Shown: positions 43,013 through 52,400 of the stretch, in pieces
Position numbering within the stretch: the stretch's first letter is position 1
How the letters are laid out: every line of letters starts with the position of its first letter
Assembly (NCBI GenBank): GCA_034003955.1
Contig: JAVEXO010000010.1
Coordinates: forward strand, 5,152-69,151
Source of the DNA: SZUA-370 sp034003955
Lineage (GTDB): Bacteria > Spirochaetota > Spirochaetia > Treponematales > UBA12059
Direction of reading: 5' to 3'
Length of the DNA stretch: 64,000 nucleotides
Position numbers and translations under genes: made by a program
Notes under the pieces: model-generated
What the model was told of the DNA's origin: nothing
What the model saw: only the letters and a program-made list of their open reading frames with translations
Databases searched by the model: none

Positions 43013-45138
43013 GATGGAAGAAGCGCGACGTCTCCCCGTCGAGTGTACGAGAGCTTGCGGAACGCTTCGGTCTCGATCTATTAAGCGCATCGATCCTGGC
43101 GCGTCGTGGCGTTCTATCGCCTGAAGATGCACTCTTCTACCTTGAGGACGATGTTCGATTCCTGCGCAACCCCTTTCTGTTCTCGTCTATGGAAGATGCC
43201 GTAGACAGGATTCTGCTGGCGGCCGACGAGGAAGAGAAGGTGATGGTCTTTGGCGACCGTGATGCCGATGGCGTCACCTCCACAACGCTGATGGTGGAGG
43301 CTCTGTCGGATCTGGGCCTTGATGTTCGCTACCGCCTGCCCAACGACGACGAGAAATACGGGCTTTCTATCGCTGCCATCGACGAGTTTGCCGTCGAGTA
43401 TGGCAGCCTCATCGTCACCGTTGACTGCGGTATCTCAAACCATGCCGAGATTGTCTATGCCAAGGAGAAGGGCATAGACGTCATAGTGCTCGATCATCAC
43501 CTGTTGCAGTCAGACTCTCCCCCGCCTGCCCTCGCCGTCATCAATCCAAAGCTTGAAGATTCAGGCTATCCCTTCCGTGATCTATCCGGTTGTGGTGTGG
43601 CATACAAGGTGGCACGTGCCCTCAAGTTTGCCAAGAGCGGTTTGTATAAACAGCAGATAGCCCTCCTCAACGTCAGGCCGGTCAAGGATGCCTATGTCAT
43701 AGAGGCGATGAGTCTTTCAAACCTGGTAGAAACTGCCAGGATAAGCGAGACAATAGTGCCGGGTATGGTAGAGCTTGAACGTACCAGGCTCGTCCCCTTC
43801 CTCAAGGACAAGCAGATATTCGTATGGGACGGTGACATCCAAAGGCGTCTACTGTCAAAGGCTCTAGGCAAGGCAGCGGAGGTAAACTTCTACGATGTTC
43901 GCCCCGATGTTGGGACGGTCATTTCCCAGGCCGCCGGTGTCAGTCTTCTGCGCCTTGCCGAGATGTCAAAGGTTGGCAAGTACTCGGAGAAGCCTTCAGG
44001 AGAACTTGACGCCTTCTACAACCTGTTTACATCATTTTCCCTCCGCAAGGCTGGAAGCCACGGTGAGTCGGACGGAGACGCCCTGCAGCTCGTTGCCTTA
44101 TCGACCATTGCCGACCTGATGCCCCTGCACGACGAGAACCGCATACTCGTACGCCAGGGGCTGGCCGCCCTCAACAGGAAACCACGCAAGGGTCTAGCCG
44201 AGCTAGTGGCGAGACAAAACCTCATCGGTAAGCGGATAGGATCCAACGACGCGGCATGGCAATTGACGCCGGTTCTTAACGCGGCCGGGAGGATGGGTAA
44301 ACCCGAGGTAGCGGTACGAATGCTCCTCGATGATGATCCATCTCAGCGTGGAGCCCAGGCCGACGCGCTCATGGAGCTTAACCAGGAACGACGGCGTCTT
44401 GGGGCGGAGTGCTGGGAAGCCGTCTACCCCGCTGCCAGAGAGGCTGCAGAGGCCTCTGGCGGCAAGTACGTCATACTCGGCAGGCCAGACATCTTTCGCG
44501 GCATAACAGGTATCGTAGCCTCGAGGCTCGCAGACACCTTCAAGGTACCAGCCGTTGCGGCTACCTTCATGGCCGATGGCAGTGCCGTGGCATCGCTACG
44601 GAGCGCCCGCGGCTTCAACGTCAAGGGACTCCTCGAACATTGCCAGGCTCTCTTCTATGACTATGGTGGCCACGACGCCGCGGCGGGTTTTAGCATGAGC
44701 GCCGACAAGTGGCCCGAGTTTGAAAGGCTGGCCAAGGAGTATCTATCTGGTGTTGATCTTGACGAAACCGAGGAGAGCATAGACATAGACGCCGAGCTTC
44801 CACACGAGTACATGACGCCTTCCCTGGCAGACATGGTAGAGAGGCTTGAACCGTATGGAGAGGGTAATGCTCCCTTGGTTTTCATGGCTCGAGCCGTGCC
44901 CATAGCACAGATAGACATCGTTGGCAAACAGGAAAAGAGCCATCTTAAGCTGCTCCTTGACTTTGGTGCCAACCGCTGGCCTGCGCTCTGGTGGAACGCC
45001 GCCGATCGCTACAAGAAAGACTTTAGCCAAGAGGACAGACTCGATGTTGCCTTCAGACTACAGAGGAATTACTGGAACGGCCAGGAAACGCCACAGCTTG
45101 TCATCATAGACGCCAGGAAGGCCGAGCCTTTAGTATAA
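43009..45138 (+). CDS. recJ: Single-strand-specific exonuclease RecJ with inserted domain
   Basis: 709 residues, longer than the common ~570. DHH-family motifs I-III are FGDRDADGVT (81-90), VDCGISNH (138-145) and LDHH (161-164); motif I has DRD instead of the usual DYD. The canonical order LSGCGVAYK... LVALSTIADLMPL is broken by an insertion of about 145 residues (~211-356). DHHA1 (LRSARGFNVKGLL, YGGHDAAAGFS) and the C-terminal OB domain complete the enzyme. RecJ degrades single strands 5' to 3' in recombination and mismatch repair. Confidence 0.9.
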   Translation: MRWKKRDVSPSSVRELAERFGLDLLSASILARRGVLSPEDALFYLEDDVRFLRNPFLFSSMEDAVDRILLAADEEEKVMVFGDRDADGVTSTTLMVEALSDLGLDVRYRLPNDDEKYGLSIAAIDEFAVEYGSLIVTVDCGISNHAEIVYAKEKGIDVIVLDHHLLQSDSPPPALAVINPKLEDSGYPFRDLSGCGVAYKVARALKFAKSGLYKQQIALLNVRPVKDAYVIEAMSLSNLVETARISETIVPGMVELERTRLVPFLKDKQIFVWDGDIQRRLLSKALGKAAEVNFYDVRPDVGTVISQAAGVSLLRLAEMSKVGKYSEKPSGELDAFYNLFTSFSLRKAGSHGESDGDALQLVALSTIADLMPLHDENRILVRQGLAALNRKPRKGLAELVARQNLIGKRIGSNDAAWQLTPVLNAAGRMGKPEVAVRMLLDDDPSQRGAQADALMELNQERRRLGAECWEAVYPAAREAAEASGGKYVILGRPDIFRGITGIVASRLADTFKVPAVAATFMADGSAVASLRSARGFNVKGLLEHCQALFYDYGGHDAAAGFSMSADKWPEFERLAKEYLSGVDLDETEESIDIDAELPHEYMTPSLADMVERLEPYGEGNAPLVFMARAVPIAQIDIVGKQEKSHLKLLLDFGANRWPALWWNAADRYKKDFSQEDRLDVAFRLQRNYWNGQETPQLVIIDARKAEPLV

Positions 45139-45160
45139 CTTTGCGTATGCTGATTCTACC

Positions 45161-45189
45161 GTGACAATCTTCGCGCGCTTTGCTATACT
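45161..45189 (+). promoter_or_regulatory. Promoter of pduL
   Basis: GTGACA (45161-45166), 17-base spacer, TATACT (45184-45189). A possible GACTAG/CTAGTC stem follows in the leader. Confidence 0.65.
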
Positions 45190-45266
45190 GTAGCGACTAG
45201 TGGCCGACCGGTAGCTAGTCCCACCATTGCAATGAGCCGCCAGCCGGCATTACTAAAGGAGATTTC

Positions 45267-45851
45267 ATGCCAGAGACAAGGGTCCTCATCAATCTTTCAA
45301 ACCATCACATACACCTCTGCGCCGCCGACGTCGAGGCCCTCTTTGGAAAGGGTCATGCATTGACCAAGACAAAGGATCTGATGCAACCCGGCCAGTTTGC
45401 CTGCGAAGAGCTTGTGACCATAAAGGGGCCCAAGGGCTCCATAGCCAAGGTCCGAGTGCTAGGGCCCGAGCGTAAGGAAACACAGTGCGAGATACTGGCC
45501 AGTGAGATGTTCAAGCTTGGCGTGCCAGACTGCCAGACCCGCGAATCGGGGAAGCTGGATGGCTCCACTCCCTTCGAGATAGAAGGGCCGGCAGGCACGG
45601 TCAAGAAGGACAAAGGCCTCATCGTCGCAAAGCGGCATATTCACTTCGACCTGGCCTCGGGTGAACGCTACGGCGTCAAGGACACGGAGATAGTCGATCT
45701 TAAGGTGCCTGGAGAACGTGGAGCCATCTTCCTCAACGTGGTATGCAGGGTCAATGCGGCGTATGCACTCGAATGCCACCTTGATTTTGATGAAGGCAAC
45801 GCGGTAGGAATAGGCAATGGAGCCATAGGCGAGGTCATACGCCGAGTATAG
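45267..45851 (+). CDS. pduL: PduL-type phosphate acyltransferase
   Basis: 194 residues. The duplicated beta-barrel fold with metal-binding histidines is visible: LINLSNHHIHL near the start, VAKRHIHFD in the second half, and LECHLDFDEGNAVGIGNG at the end. PduL exchanges the acyl group between CoA and phosphate (acetyl- or propanoyl-CoA to acyl phosphate), supplying ATP through acetate kinase in fermenters lacking classical Pta. No microcompartment shell genes are near and no encapsulation peptide is visible at the N-terminus, so a housekeeping role is likely. Confidence 0.92.
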   Translation: MPETRVLINLSNHHIHLCAADVEALFGKGHALTKTKDLMQPGQFACEELVTIKGPKGSIAKVRVLGPERKETQCEILASEMFKLGVPDCQTRESGKLDGSTPFEIEGPAGTVKKDKGLIVAKRHIHFDLASGERYGVKDTEIVDLKVPGERGAIFLNVVCRVNAAYALECHLDFDEGNAVGIGNGAIGEVIRRV

Positions 45852-45929
45852 CATTTTGATATAGAGTCGCGAGGGGCCTCCATCGCGGCGGCCACCACAT
45901 CTATTGGCGATCGTCCATGGAGGAACCCG

Positions 45930-46994
45930 ATGAACAAGGTAGTGCTCAAGGCTCAGGATCTGGATGGATACCTGAACGACGAAGACAGGGTAACTATTGA
46001 CAAGATGGACGGCTTGTACGCTAAGGCGATGCAGTCATTCAGTATTCTGTCTGCCGCCCGAGACAAAACGGAGATCAAAAAAGCGGAAGCCAATCTCATT
46101 TCCTTGTATAACGAGATGGGCGGCCTCATGCAGCAGATTTGCAAGGCTGAACCACGCATACAGGTTTACTCCTTCGAGACGGCTCCTGAGCATCACGGCG
46201 AGGCCTCCAGGCTCATAGCGAAGCTTCGCGACATCAATACACAGCACCAGGAATTTACCTATTACACCCAGCGTGCCTACGAACTGCTCTTTGGGCTGGC
46301 CTTCGGTGGAGCCAAGAGCGAGAATAAGAACTACCTGATTCCCCGTACCCCCGTTACGGTACCTGTTCAGAACTATGCCGTCCACAAGATACCAAATATT
46401 GATGATCGTATAGAAAATTCTGTCATGTGTGTCATGCTTAGAGGCGCCCTCCTGCCGTCTATGATACTCTCCAAGGAGATACAGGAGTTTTCATCAAGGG
46501 GCTATGTGACGCCGTTTGCACTCTTTAAGATAAAACGTGACGACACGAAGCATGAGTCTAATATGGAGTACATCCTTGACCTTGACCGCTCCTACTTCCG
46601 CCCCGAGGAGCTTGATGGCAAGGATCTTATCTTTGCTGATCCCATGAATGCCACCGGAGGAAGCCTCGTTACCGTCGTCAAGTACATCCTCGATCTTGGG
46701 GTCAAGCCACGCTCTGTCAAGTTCCTAACCATCATATCGGCGCTCAAGGGAGCCCTGCGCGCCGTTCGAGCCGTAGATAACATGACGGTCTATACCCTGT
46801 GGATGGATCCGGCGCTTAACGAGCTAGCCTATATCATGCCTGGGCTCGGTGACGCGGGCGACCGCATCAACGGTAAGGACTTCGACGAGACACCCCGCGA
46901 TATGATACAGCTTATAGCGGATTACGGCTCGACCATATCAAATCTGTACCGTGCACAGATACGCACCATAGAAGAGACGGTACTCAGGCGATGA
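45930..46994 (+). CDS. Uracil phosphoribosyltransferase-like protein with N-terminal extension
   Basis: 354 residues, versus ~210 for usual Upp. The C-terminal part is clearly UPRTase: PRPP loop FADPMNATGGSL (237-246) and uracil-binding loop ELAYIMPGLGDAGDR (298-312). The first ~130 residues are helical and charged and do not belong to the family. Upp makes UMP from uracil and PRPP. Spirochaete-specific regulation through the extension is possible. It overlaps the TPR lipoprotein gene by 4 bases. Confidence 0.8.
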   Translation: MNKVVLKAQDLDGYLNDEDRVTIDKMDGLYAKAMQSFSILSAARDKTEIKKAEANLISLYNEMGGLMQQICKAEPRIQVYSFETAPEHHGEASRLIAKLRDINTQHQEFTYYTQRAYELLFGLAFGGAKSENKNYLIPRTPVTVPVQNYAVHKIPNIDDRIENSVMCVMLRGALLPSMILSKEIQEFSSRGYVTPFALFKIKRDDTKHESNMEYILDLDRSYFRPEELDGKDLIFADPMNATGGSLVTVVKYILDLGVKPRSVKFLTIISALKGALRAVRAVDNMTVYTLWMDPALNELAYIMPGLGDAGDRINGKDFDETPRDMIQLIADYGSTISNLYRAQIRTIEETVLRR

Positions 46995-47935
46995 TACAGC
47001 GGACAGGCCGATCGCTGCTGCTTGCGGTATTTGCCACGCTTCTTTCTGTCTCCTGTGTCTCTCAACAGTCAAGGGCACAAGCCGTCTCCTGGACAGAACT
47101 AGGCAATGCATGGGCCGAGCTGGAGCGATGGGACAAGGCAGGGGAGGCCTGGTCTCGTGCCATGGGTCTCGATCCTGGCCAGTTGGTCGCCAGCTACAAT
47201 CTTGCCCGTGCCTTGGCCGAGGCAGGCAAGTACGACGAATCAATAGCCAAGAGTGACGAGTTCCTGGCCTTCGATCCAGAAAACGCCGCCGTCATGGCCG
47301 TCAAGGCCTACGCCCTACACAAGGCGGGCCGAGACGAAGAGGCTCTAGCCGTATACCAGAAGGTCGAGAGACTCAATGGCGGCGATCTAGCAAGTGTCTA
47401 CAACCTGGCCCTTCTCATGGAGGCACTCGGCAGGATCGATGATGCAATGCAGCGCTACGAGCAGATACTGCTCATACAGGCCGATCATGTCGGCGCCTCG
47501 TATAGGAAGGGTCTCATCCTGTCCAGCCAGGGAGAAAGCGATTCTGCCTTGCCACTCTTGCTACGATACGTAGAGGCCAACCCTAAGTCAAAGGAGGCGC
47601 GAAGCGCCCTTGCCTTGGCACAGGAGCGTGCGGGCCGTTACCAGGAAGCCCTGGGGTCATACCGGACAATGCTTGAAAACGATGATAAGGACGCGGATGC
47701 CTGGTTTGCCATGGCGCGGCTCAACTTGACGGTTATAGAGGATGGGCAAGCCGGACTCGATGCCCTAGGTAGTGCCATTACAAATGGGTTTAAGGATCGC
47801 GATCGAGTGCGTGCACTCCTGGATGATCCTAAGCTGGTGGTGCCCGAGGCGGTCAAGGAAGCCTTGGATAAGGCCGGCCTGCTTACCGAACCGGCACAGC
47901 AGCCTCCTGCCGACCCTCAGGCTCCCAGTCCATAA
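46991..47935 (+). CDS. TPR-repeat lipoprotein
   Basis: 314 residues. The N-terminal signal ends LLSVSC, a lipobox, so it is probably tethered to a membrane. At least six TPR units cover residues ~35-285 (WTELGNAWAELERWDKAGEA, SVYNLALLMEALGRIDDAM, YRKGLILSSQGESDSALPL). The tail is Pro-rich. TPR lipoproteins often act as assembly scaffolds. Partner unknown. Confidence 0.75.
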   Translation: MIQRTGRSLLLAVFATLLSVSCVSQQSRAQAVSWTELGNAWAELERWDKAGEAWSRAMGLDPGQLVASYNLARALAEAGKYDESIAKSDEFLAFDPENAAVMAVKAYALHKAGRDEEALAVYQKVERLNGGDLASVYNLALLMEALGRIDDAMQRYEQILLIQADHVGASYRKGLILSSQGESDSALPLLLRYVEANPKSKEARSALALAQERAGRYQEALGSYRTMLENDDKDADAWFAMARLNLTVIEDGQAGLDALGSAITNGFKDRDRVRALLDDPKLVVPEAVKEALDKAGLLTEPAQQPPADPQAPSP

Positions 47936-47945
47936 GAACTGTCTT

Positions 47946-50900
47946 TTAGTCCTGACCACCCAGTTCCAGGATGAGTTCAACCTCTCCGCGTGAAAGCTTG
48001 ACGGCCCTGGCTATCTCTTCCACCTTCCATCCCTGGTGAGCTAGTTTTCTAACCGTCTCCTGTACTGATATGGGAGGCGCACCCTTATCCTTGCGACCCG
48101 ATGCTGGTTCATCCTTGAGTATGTCGTTGAGGAGCTTAAGATGATCCTGGGTCTTCTTGTTGAGTTCATCAAAGCGTGTCTCGGCTCTGGCCAACCACTC
48201 CCGGGCCTTCTGAAGATCAGTGACGCGCTTCTCTGCGTCTACAAGGGCGCCATCCATCTCGTCCAGCTTCACGACGGCGGCATCGAGCCTGGGTTTCCAG
48301 GCCATGACCTCGTCAATGGAGCGCTTCAAGTCTATGACCTTGTCTGGTATTTCCCTAACCTCGGCATCTATCGTTCTGACATTGCGTTCTATGTCGCTTA
48401 TGGCCTGGAAGTTCTTGTCTACGGCGTCTGCCGTGGCGTCGAGTATGTTTGATTTCTTCTCTACCCTGTCGTATTTTTCCGCCGCTTCATCGGCAATATC
48501 GCTCAGTCTGCGAACCTCGGCCTGAATCTGGGTGAGTTGGTCATTGCTCGATGTTACAGAAGCCAGCTTCTGGTCAACCGCCTGGGACAGGCTTATGAGT
48601 CGCTTGAAATCTTCTTCCATCGCATCGAGTCGTCGCTTCTCAGCCAGGAAGCGGGCTATCTTCTGGCTCAGTTCGTCCTCCAGACGCTTTACCCTCCCGT
48701 ATTGCGTCTCAAGCTCTACCATCTCTGCCCGCCTGGATTCTACGCGTGACAGGTCTGCCTTCATCGCCTCCATGGCGTCAGACAGATTGGCCTTAAGCTC
48801 ATCGGCTCGTTCGAAGAGTCTGGTTTGAGCCTGAAAGGCCTTGACTTGCTTGTCAATTTCCTCAAAGGCCTTTTCCCGGTTCTTCTTTTCCTCTTCCAGT
48901 GAGGATCCCATCTGGTCCCTGATTTTCTCGAACCCATCCTGCATACTGCGTGAATAACGCTTGTATTCATCTATGGCAGCACTCATCGTGGCCGTCGATT
49001 CCCGTGCCTTGTGCATGGCATCCTGAGCCAGGCCATCGTAGGATCGCGTAAAGTCGTCGAGAGCCTGGGCCGTTTTCTGAGCCAGTTCCTGACGGAAACG
49101 TCCAACGTCGTCTGACAGGGATCTTACATCCCTGGAAAGAGACTCGCGTTCCACCTTTGCCGCCTCTAGAACCTTGCGCCTCTCTTTTTCCCAGTCGTCT
49201 GAAATCGATGCCACATCCGTCTTGAATGACTCTGCGAGTGTTGCTATAGCCGCAATTCGTTCTGCTTCTGCCGCCTTCATCGTCGACACAAAATCTTTTT
49301 TCCATGCACTGGTCTCTGATAGTATGACGGCTCTTGCCTCTTCGAAGCGTGATCTGGCGACATTGGATGCATCGGAGAGGGATTTTGTGTCTGTTTCAGC
49401 TTGACGCTCGGCGTTCCTGACACGTTCTCCCAGTTCATGCTTCCATCTATCCAGTTCCGTGTTCAGGTATGCATCGGCAGCCGCCCGGGCGTCATCAAGG
49501 TCGGCCTTCACGGCTGATTTAAGCGACGACAGGGCATCGTCGGCCTCACCCATGCGTTCGCTTATGGCTCCGCGGTGTGCGTCCACCTGAGCCGCTAGTT
49601 TATCGAGTTGTTCCTGTATTCTGTTCTGTGTCTCGGCTAGTCTGGAGCGAGCATCTTCCGACCAGGCCTTGTCTGTCTCTGCGCGGGATACATCCGCTTC
49701 TCTAATTGAATTTGATAGTCTTTCGTCCATCTCGGCGCGCCATACGGCAAATTTCTCGTTTGCATCATCGCTTCGGGCGCGCAGATCGGCGAAGAACTCA
49801 TCCTCGAATATCTTTAGCTTTTCAGACACATCGGCGTAGGCCTTGCTCTTGAGTGCATTGAGGTCGCTGTCGAGGCTCTTGACGGCTGCCTTGACCCTTG
49901 CCGATTCACCCCTGAATTCTTCCTCAAAAGAGGCTTGGCGAGAGGCGAGATCCTTGCCAAAGAGGGCAAAGTCTTCCTCGACACGACGTTCAACACCACC
50001 CATGGTGTCTCTCAGGGCTTTTTCCATGCGATCCGCGTCGAATCTGACTCCTTCAAGACGCGATAGCCCCTGTTCCACGAGTTCGCGTAGCTCGCTGGCA
50101 CGTATCTCGAAGTTTGCAAGGACGCGTTGTTCTAGATCGGCTCCTCTGTCGGTAAATTTGTCGCTCAGTGCCGATACGGTATCGTTGGCCTTCTTCTCTG
50201 CGGCCGACAGTAATTCGTCCATGGCGGCTAAACGTGCCGACTGTGCGCTAGCCGTTTCGTCTATGCCGGATCTGAACGCGGCAAGAGTCTCGGCCATGTC
50301 ACGGGCCGCCATCTCTGCCTCTGCCTTTGTCTCGGCTATGCCTTCCTTGATGCTTGCTCTGATGCCGACTTGTTTGGCGCTCGTATCTTCCTGATAGGCC
50401 TTGAGTTGTTCCTTGAGTTTAGCCTGTAGTGCAAGTGCGGTTTCCTGAACCTTTGTCTCTATCTTGGAGAAGCGTTCTTCATAGAGGTTCTCGGCCTTGC
50501 TTACCTTGTTTTCAGCCTCAGCAATACGGGCACTGGCCTGTTCAACCGCCTTTTCTGCCTCGGTTCTAACCTCCGTTAGAAGGGTCTCGGCATCCTTCTT
50601 CCAATCTGCCTTGAAAGACTTGATGACGCCCTGGGTATCGCTTATCTTTTCCTTGGCCTGGTCGCGCAGGGTGTTGAATCTATCATCTATGGCCTCAGAG
50701 AGCTTGGCTCCTCTGACGTCAATCTGCTCCTTGAGCTTCTGGAAGCTGGCGTCCTCCAGACGCTCTCCCTCTTCGCGCGCCTTCTTGAAGGCATTTACCA
50801 AGAGAGCCTCTATTGCACTGAATCGCTCCTCGGCGGCCCGTACAGCCTCTGCATTGGTATCGGCCACCGCGGCTGTGCCTTCCTCTGCGCGTTCCCGTAG

Positions 50901-51464
50901 GGTTTCCACCTGGGCCTGGGCGTCATCGAGGGCAGATCGTATTTCGTCTGAGAAGGCCGACCTAAGATCATCCATCATATCCTTGGCGTCTATGGCTATG
51001 CCTTCGCGTATGCCTGGTATAGAAGCCTTGAGCCTCTCTATTTCTTCCTTGCTTACTTTGAGGGTCTTGGCTACGCCGTCTACAAAGGCACTCTCATCGT
51101 GAATGATACCAAGATTCTCGTCTACGCGAGTGCTCATGTCCTTGAGTTCGGCCAGGGCCTTGTCATACTCGGCAATGCGGGACGCCATGCCGCTTATGTG
51201 CTCTGCCTTTGCGTTGAGAGCATCCTCGGCGAGCTGGACGCGCCTTAAGACTTCCTTTGCGGCCTTCTGGTGTACCTCAAGATCTATGGCGTAGGCCTTG
51301 AGATCCTCAGAGCGGAGATCGGCATACACGGCCATATCATCGCGTAGCTTTTCACTGTATTTCTTTATTTTTTCAAGCGAGCGGTTGTCGCGATCGAGTA
51401 TTCTGTACGCGAGCAACAGTATAAGCGTAATGCCTATGGCCACCAGGTTGCCAAGGTCGAACAT
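47946..51464 (-). CDS. SpiroCoCo-family giant coiled-coil protein
   Basis: About 1,172 residues from the ATG at 51464 (MFDLGNLVAIGITLILLLAY), with GGAG 9 bases upstream; an ATG at 51479 is also in frame. One transmembrane anchor at the N-terminus is followed by roughly 1,090 residues of almost continuous Ala/Glu/Lys/Asp-rich coiled coil. It ends in a helix-turn-helix-like domain (QGWKVEEIARAVKLSRGEV, as in DUF6115). Long anchored coiled coils of this kind are typical of spirochaetes, where they are thought to form cytoplasmic filaments or scaffolds. -10-like TATACT lies upstream near 51535. Confidence 0.85.
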   Translation of the reverse strand: MFDLGNLVAIGITLILLLAYRILDRDNRSLEKIKKYSEKLRDDMAVYADLRSEDLKAYAIDLEVHQKAAKEVLRRVQLAEDALNAKAEHISGMASRIAEYDKALAELKDMSTRVDENLGIIHDESAFVDGVAKTLKVSKEEIERLKASIPGIREGIAIDAKDMMDDLRSAFSDEIRSALDDAQAQVETLRERAEEGTAAVADTNAEAVRAAEERFSAIEALLVNAFKKAREEGERLEDASFQKLKEQIDVRGAKLSEAIDDRFNTLRDQAKEKISDTQGVIKSFKADWKKDAETLLTEVRTEAEKAVEQASARIAEAENKVSKAENLYEERFSKIETKVQETALALQAKLKEQLKAYQEDTSAKQVGIRASIKEGIAETKAEAEMAARDMAETLAAFRSGIDETASAQSARLAAMDELLSAAEKKANDTVSALSDKFTDRGADLEQRVLANFEIRASELRELVEQGLSRLEGVRFDADRMEKALRDTMGGVERRVEEDFALFGKDLASRQASFEEEFRGESARVKAAVKSLDSDLNALKSKAYADVSEKLKIFEDEFFADLRARSDDANEKFAVWRAEMDERLSNSIREADVSRAETDKAWSEDARSRLAETQNRIQEQLDKLAAQVDAHRGAISERMGEADDALSSLKSAVKADLDDARAAADAYLNTELDRWKHELGERVRNAERQAETDTKSLSDASNVARSRFEEARAVILSETSAWKKDFVSTMKAAEAERIAAIATLAESFKTDVASISDDWEKERRKVLEAAKVERESLSRDVRSLSDDVGRFRQELAQKTAQALDDFTRSYDGLAQDAMHKARESTATMSAAIDEYKRYSRSMQDGFEKIRDQMGSSLEEEKKNREKAFEEIDKQVKAFQAQTRLFERADELKANLSDAMEAMKADLSRVESRRAEMVELETQYGRVKRLEDELSQKIARFLAEKRRLDAMEEDFKRLISLSQAVDQKLASVTSSNDQLTQIQAEVRRLSDIADEAAEKYDRVEKKSNILDATADAVDKNFQAISDIERNVRTIDAEVREIPDKVIDLKRSIDEVMAWKPRLDAAVVKLDEMDGALVDAEKRVTDLQKAREWLARAETRFDELNKKTQDHLKLLNDILKDEPASGRKDKGAPPISVQETVRKLAHQGWKVEEIARAVKLSRGEVELILELGGQD

Positions 51465-51597
51465 ATGTATTTCTCCCATTGTCGATTCCGCCGAGGCGCC
51501 GAGGCGGCCGGGCCTGATCCGTTTTGATTCAGTATATAGCACTATGGAGGAATAATAAAGAATTGTGCATATCTGACCGGCTTAGTTTGCTCTGGAA

Positions 51598-52398
51598 CTA
51601 GGTGTTAAGCTCCCGTGATCGCCTGGCGGCAGCGTCTACGGCGTCCATGACTATGGCACGGAAGGCCTTGCGTTCCAGGCTGTGGATGCCAGCCATGGTC
51701 GTTCCGGCAGGAGAGGCGACTATATCCTTGAGTTCTCCAGGGTGTTTGCTTGACTCAAGAATTATCTTTGCGGCTCCCATGACGGTCTGTGCCGCGAATT
51801 CGTAGGCTTGTCTACGATCCATCCCGTTTAGAACGGCACCATCGGCCATAGATTCTATGAAGAGGAAGGCGAAGGCCGGCCCCGAACCCGATAGGGCCGT
51901 GACGATGTCGAAGAGGCGTTCCTCTATGATTCTGGCCCGGCCAACCGACGAGAAGAGTCTTAGTAGCTCGTCGGTATCGGCTTGCTTGACCGATGAGTCA
52001 GGGCTGATGGCTGTCATGCCATAGTTTACCGACAGAGGCAGGTTAGGCATAATGCGTATTATAGGTGGAGGCGAGGCAAAGTGAACCTTGATTGAATCAA
52101 TGGTGATGCCGGCAGCCATGGAAATGACAAGAGAATCGGCTCGGACGCTCAGACAGGCTTCTGACAGGACCTTACCTACGGCATGGGGTTTGACCGCTAT
52201 AAACAACCAGTCGGAGCGCCCGGCCAGCTCCTTGATGGTCGGCATTATATGTACAGGGTACCTGGCGGCGAGCCCTTCTGAGCGGGAGAGTGTGCGGTTC
52301 CAGATGAGCAGTTCGTCATCGACCAGCGCCGGTCCCAGGGCTCCCAACATGATGTCTACGATCTTGCCGGCACCTATGAATCCAATGGTTTTTCCCAT
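51598..52398 (-). CDS. proC: Pyrroline-5-carboxylate reductase
   Basis: 266 residues. Rossmann motif IGFIGAGKIVDIML, then FIAVKPHAVGKVL, RIMPNLPLSVNYG and the family signature ALSGSGPAFAFLFIESMADGAV, ending ASPAGTTMAGIHSLE. It reduces pyrroline-5-carboxylate to proline with NAD(P)H. It is translated 2 bases after the stop of the MFS-HEAT gene. Confidence 0.93.
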   Translation of the reverse strand: MGKTIGFIGAGKIVDIMLGALGPALVDDELLIWNRTLSRSEGLAARYPVHIMPTIKELAGRSDWLFIAVKPHAVGKVLSEACLSVRADSLVISMAAGITIDSIKVHFASPPPIIRIMPNLPLSVNYGMTAISPDSSVKQADTDELLRLFSSVGRARIIEERLFDIVTALSGSGPAFAFLFIESMADGAVLNGMDRRQAYEFAAQTVMGAAKIILESSKHPGELKDIVASPAGTTMAGIHSLERKAFRAIVMDAVDAAARRSRELNT

Positions 52399-52400
52399 GC

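Noticed and set aside
45267..45851. pduL considered as part of a bacterial microcompartment locus
   Set aside because: No shell-protein, diol dehydratase or aldehyde dehydrogenase genes are nearby and there is no N-terminal encapsulation helix.
49843..51555. Several long plus-strand frames rich in Ser/Ala/Arg
   Set aside because: They are antisense to the repetitive coiled-coil gene, whose skewed codon use keeps the opposite strand free of stops.
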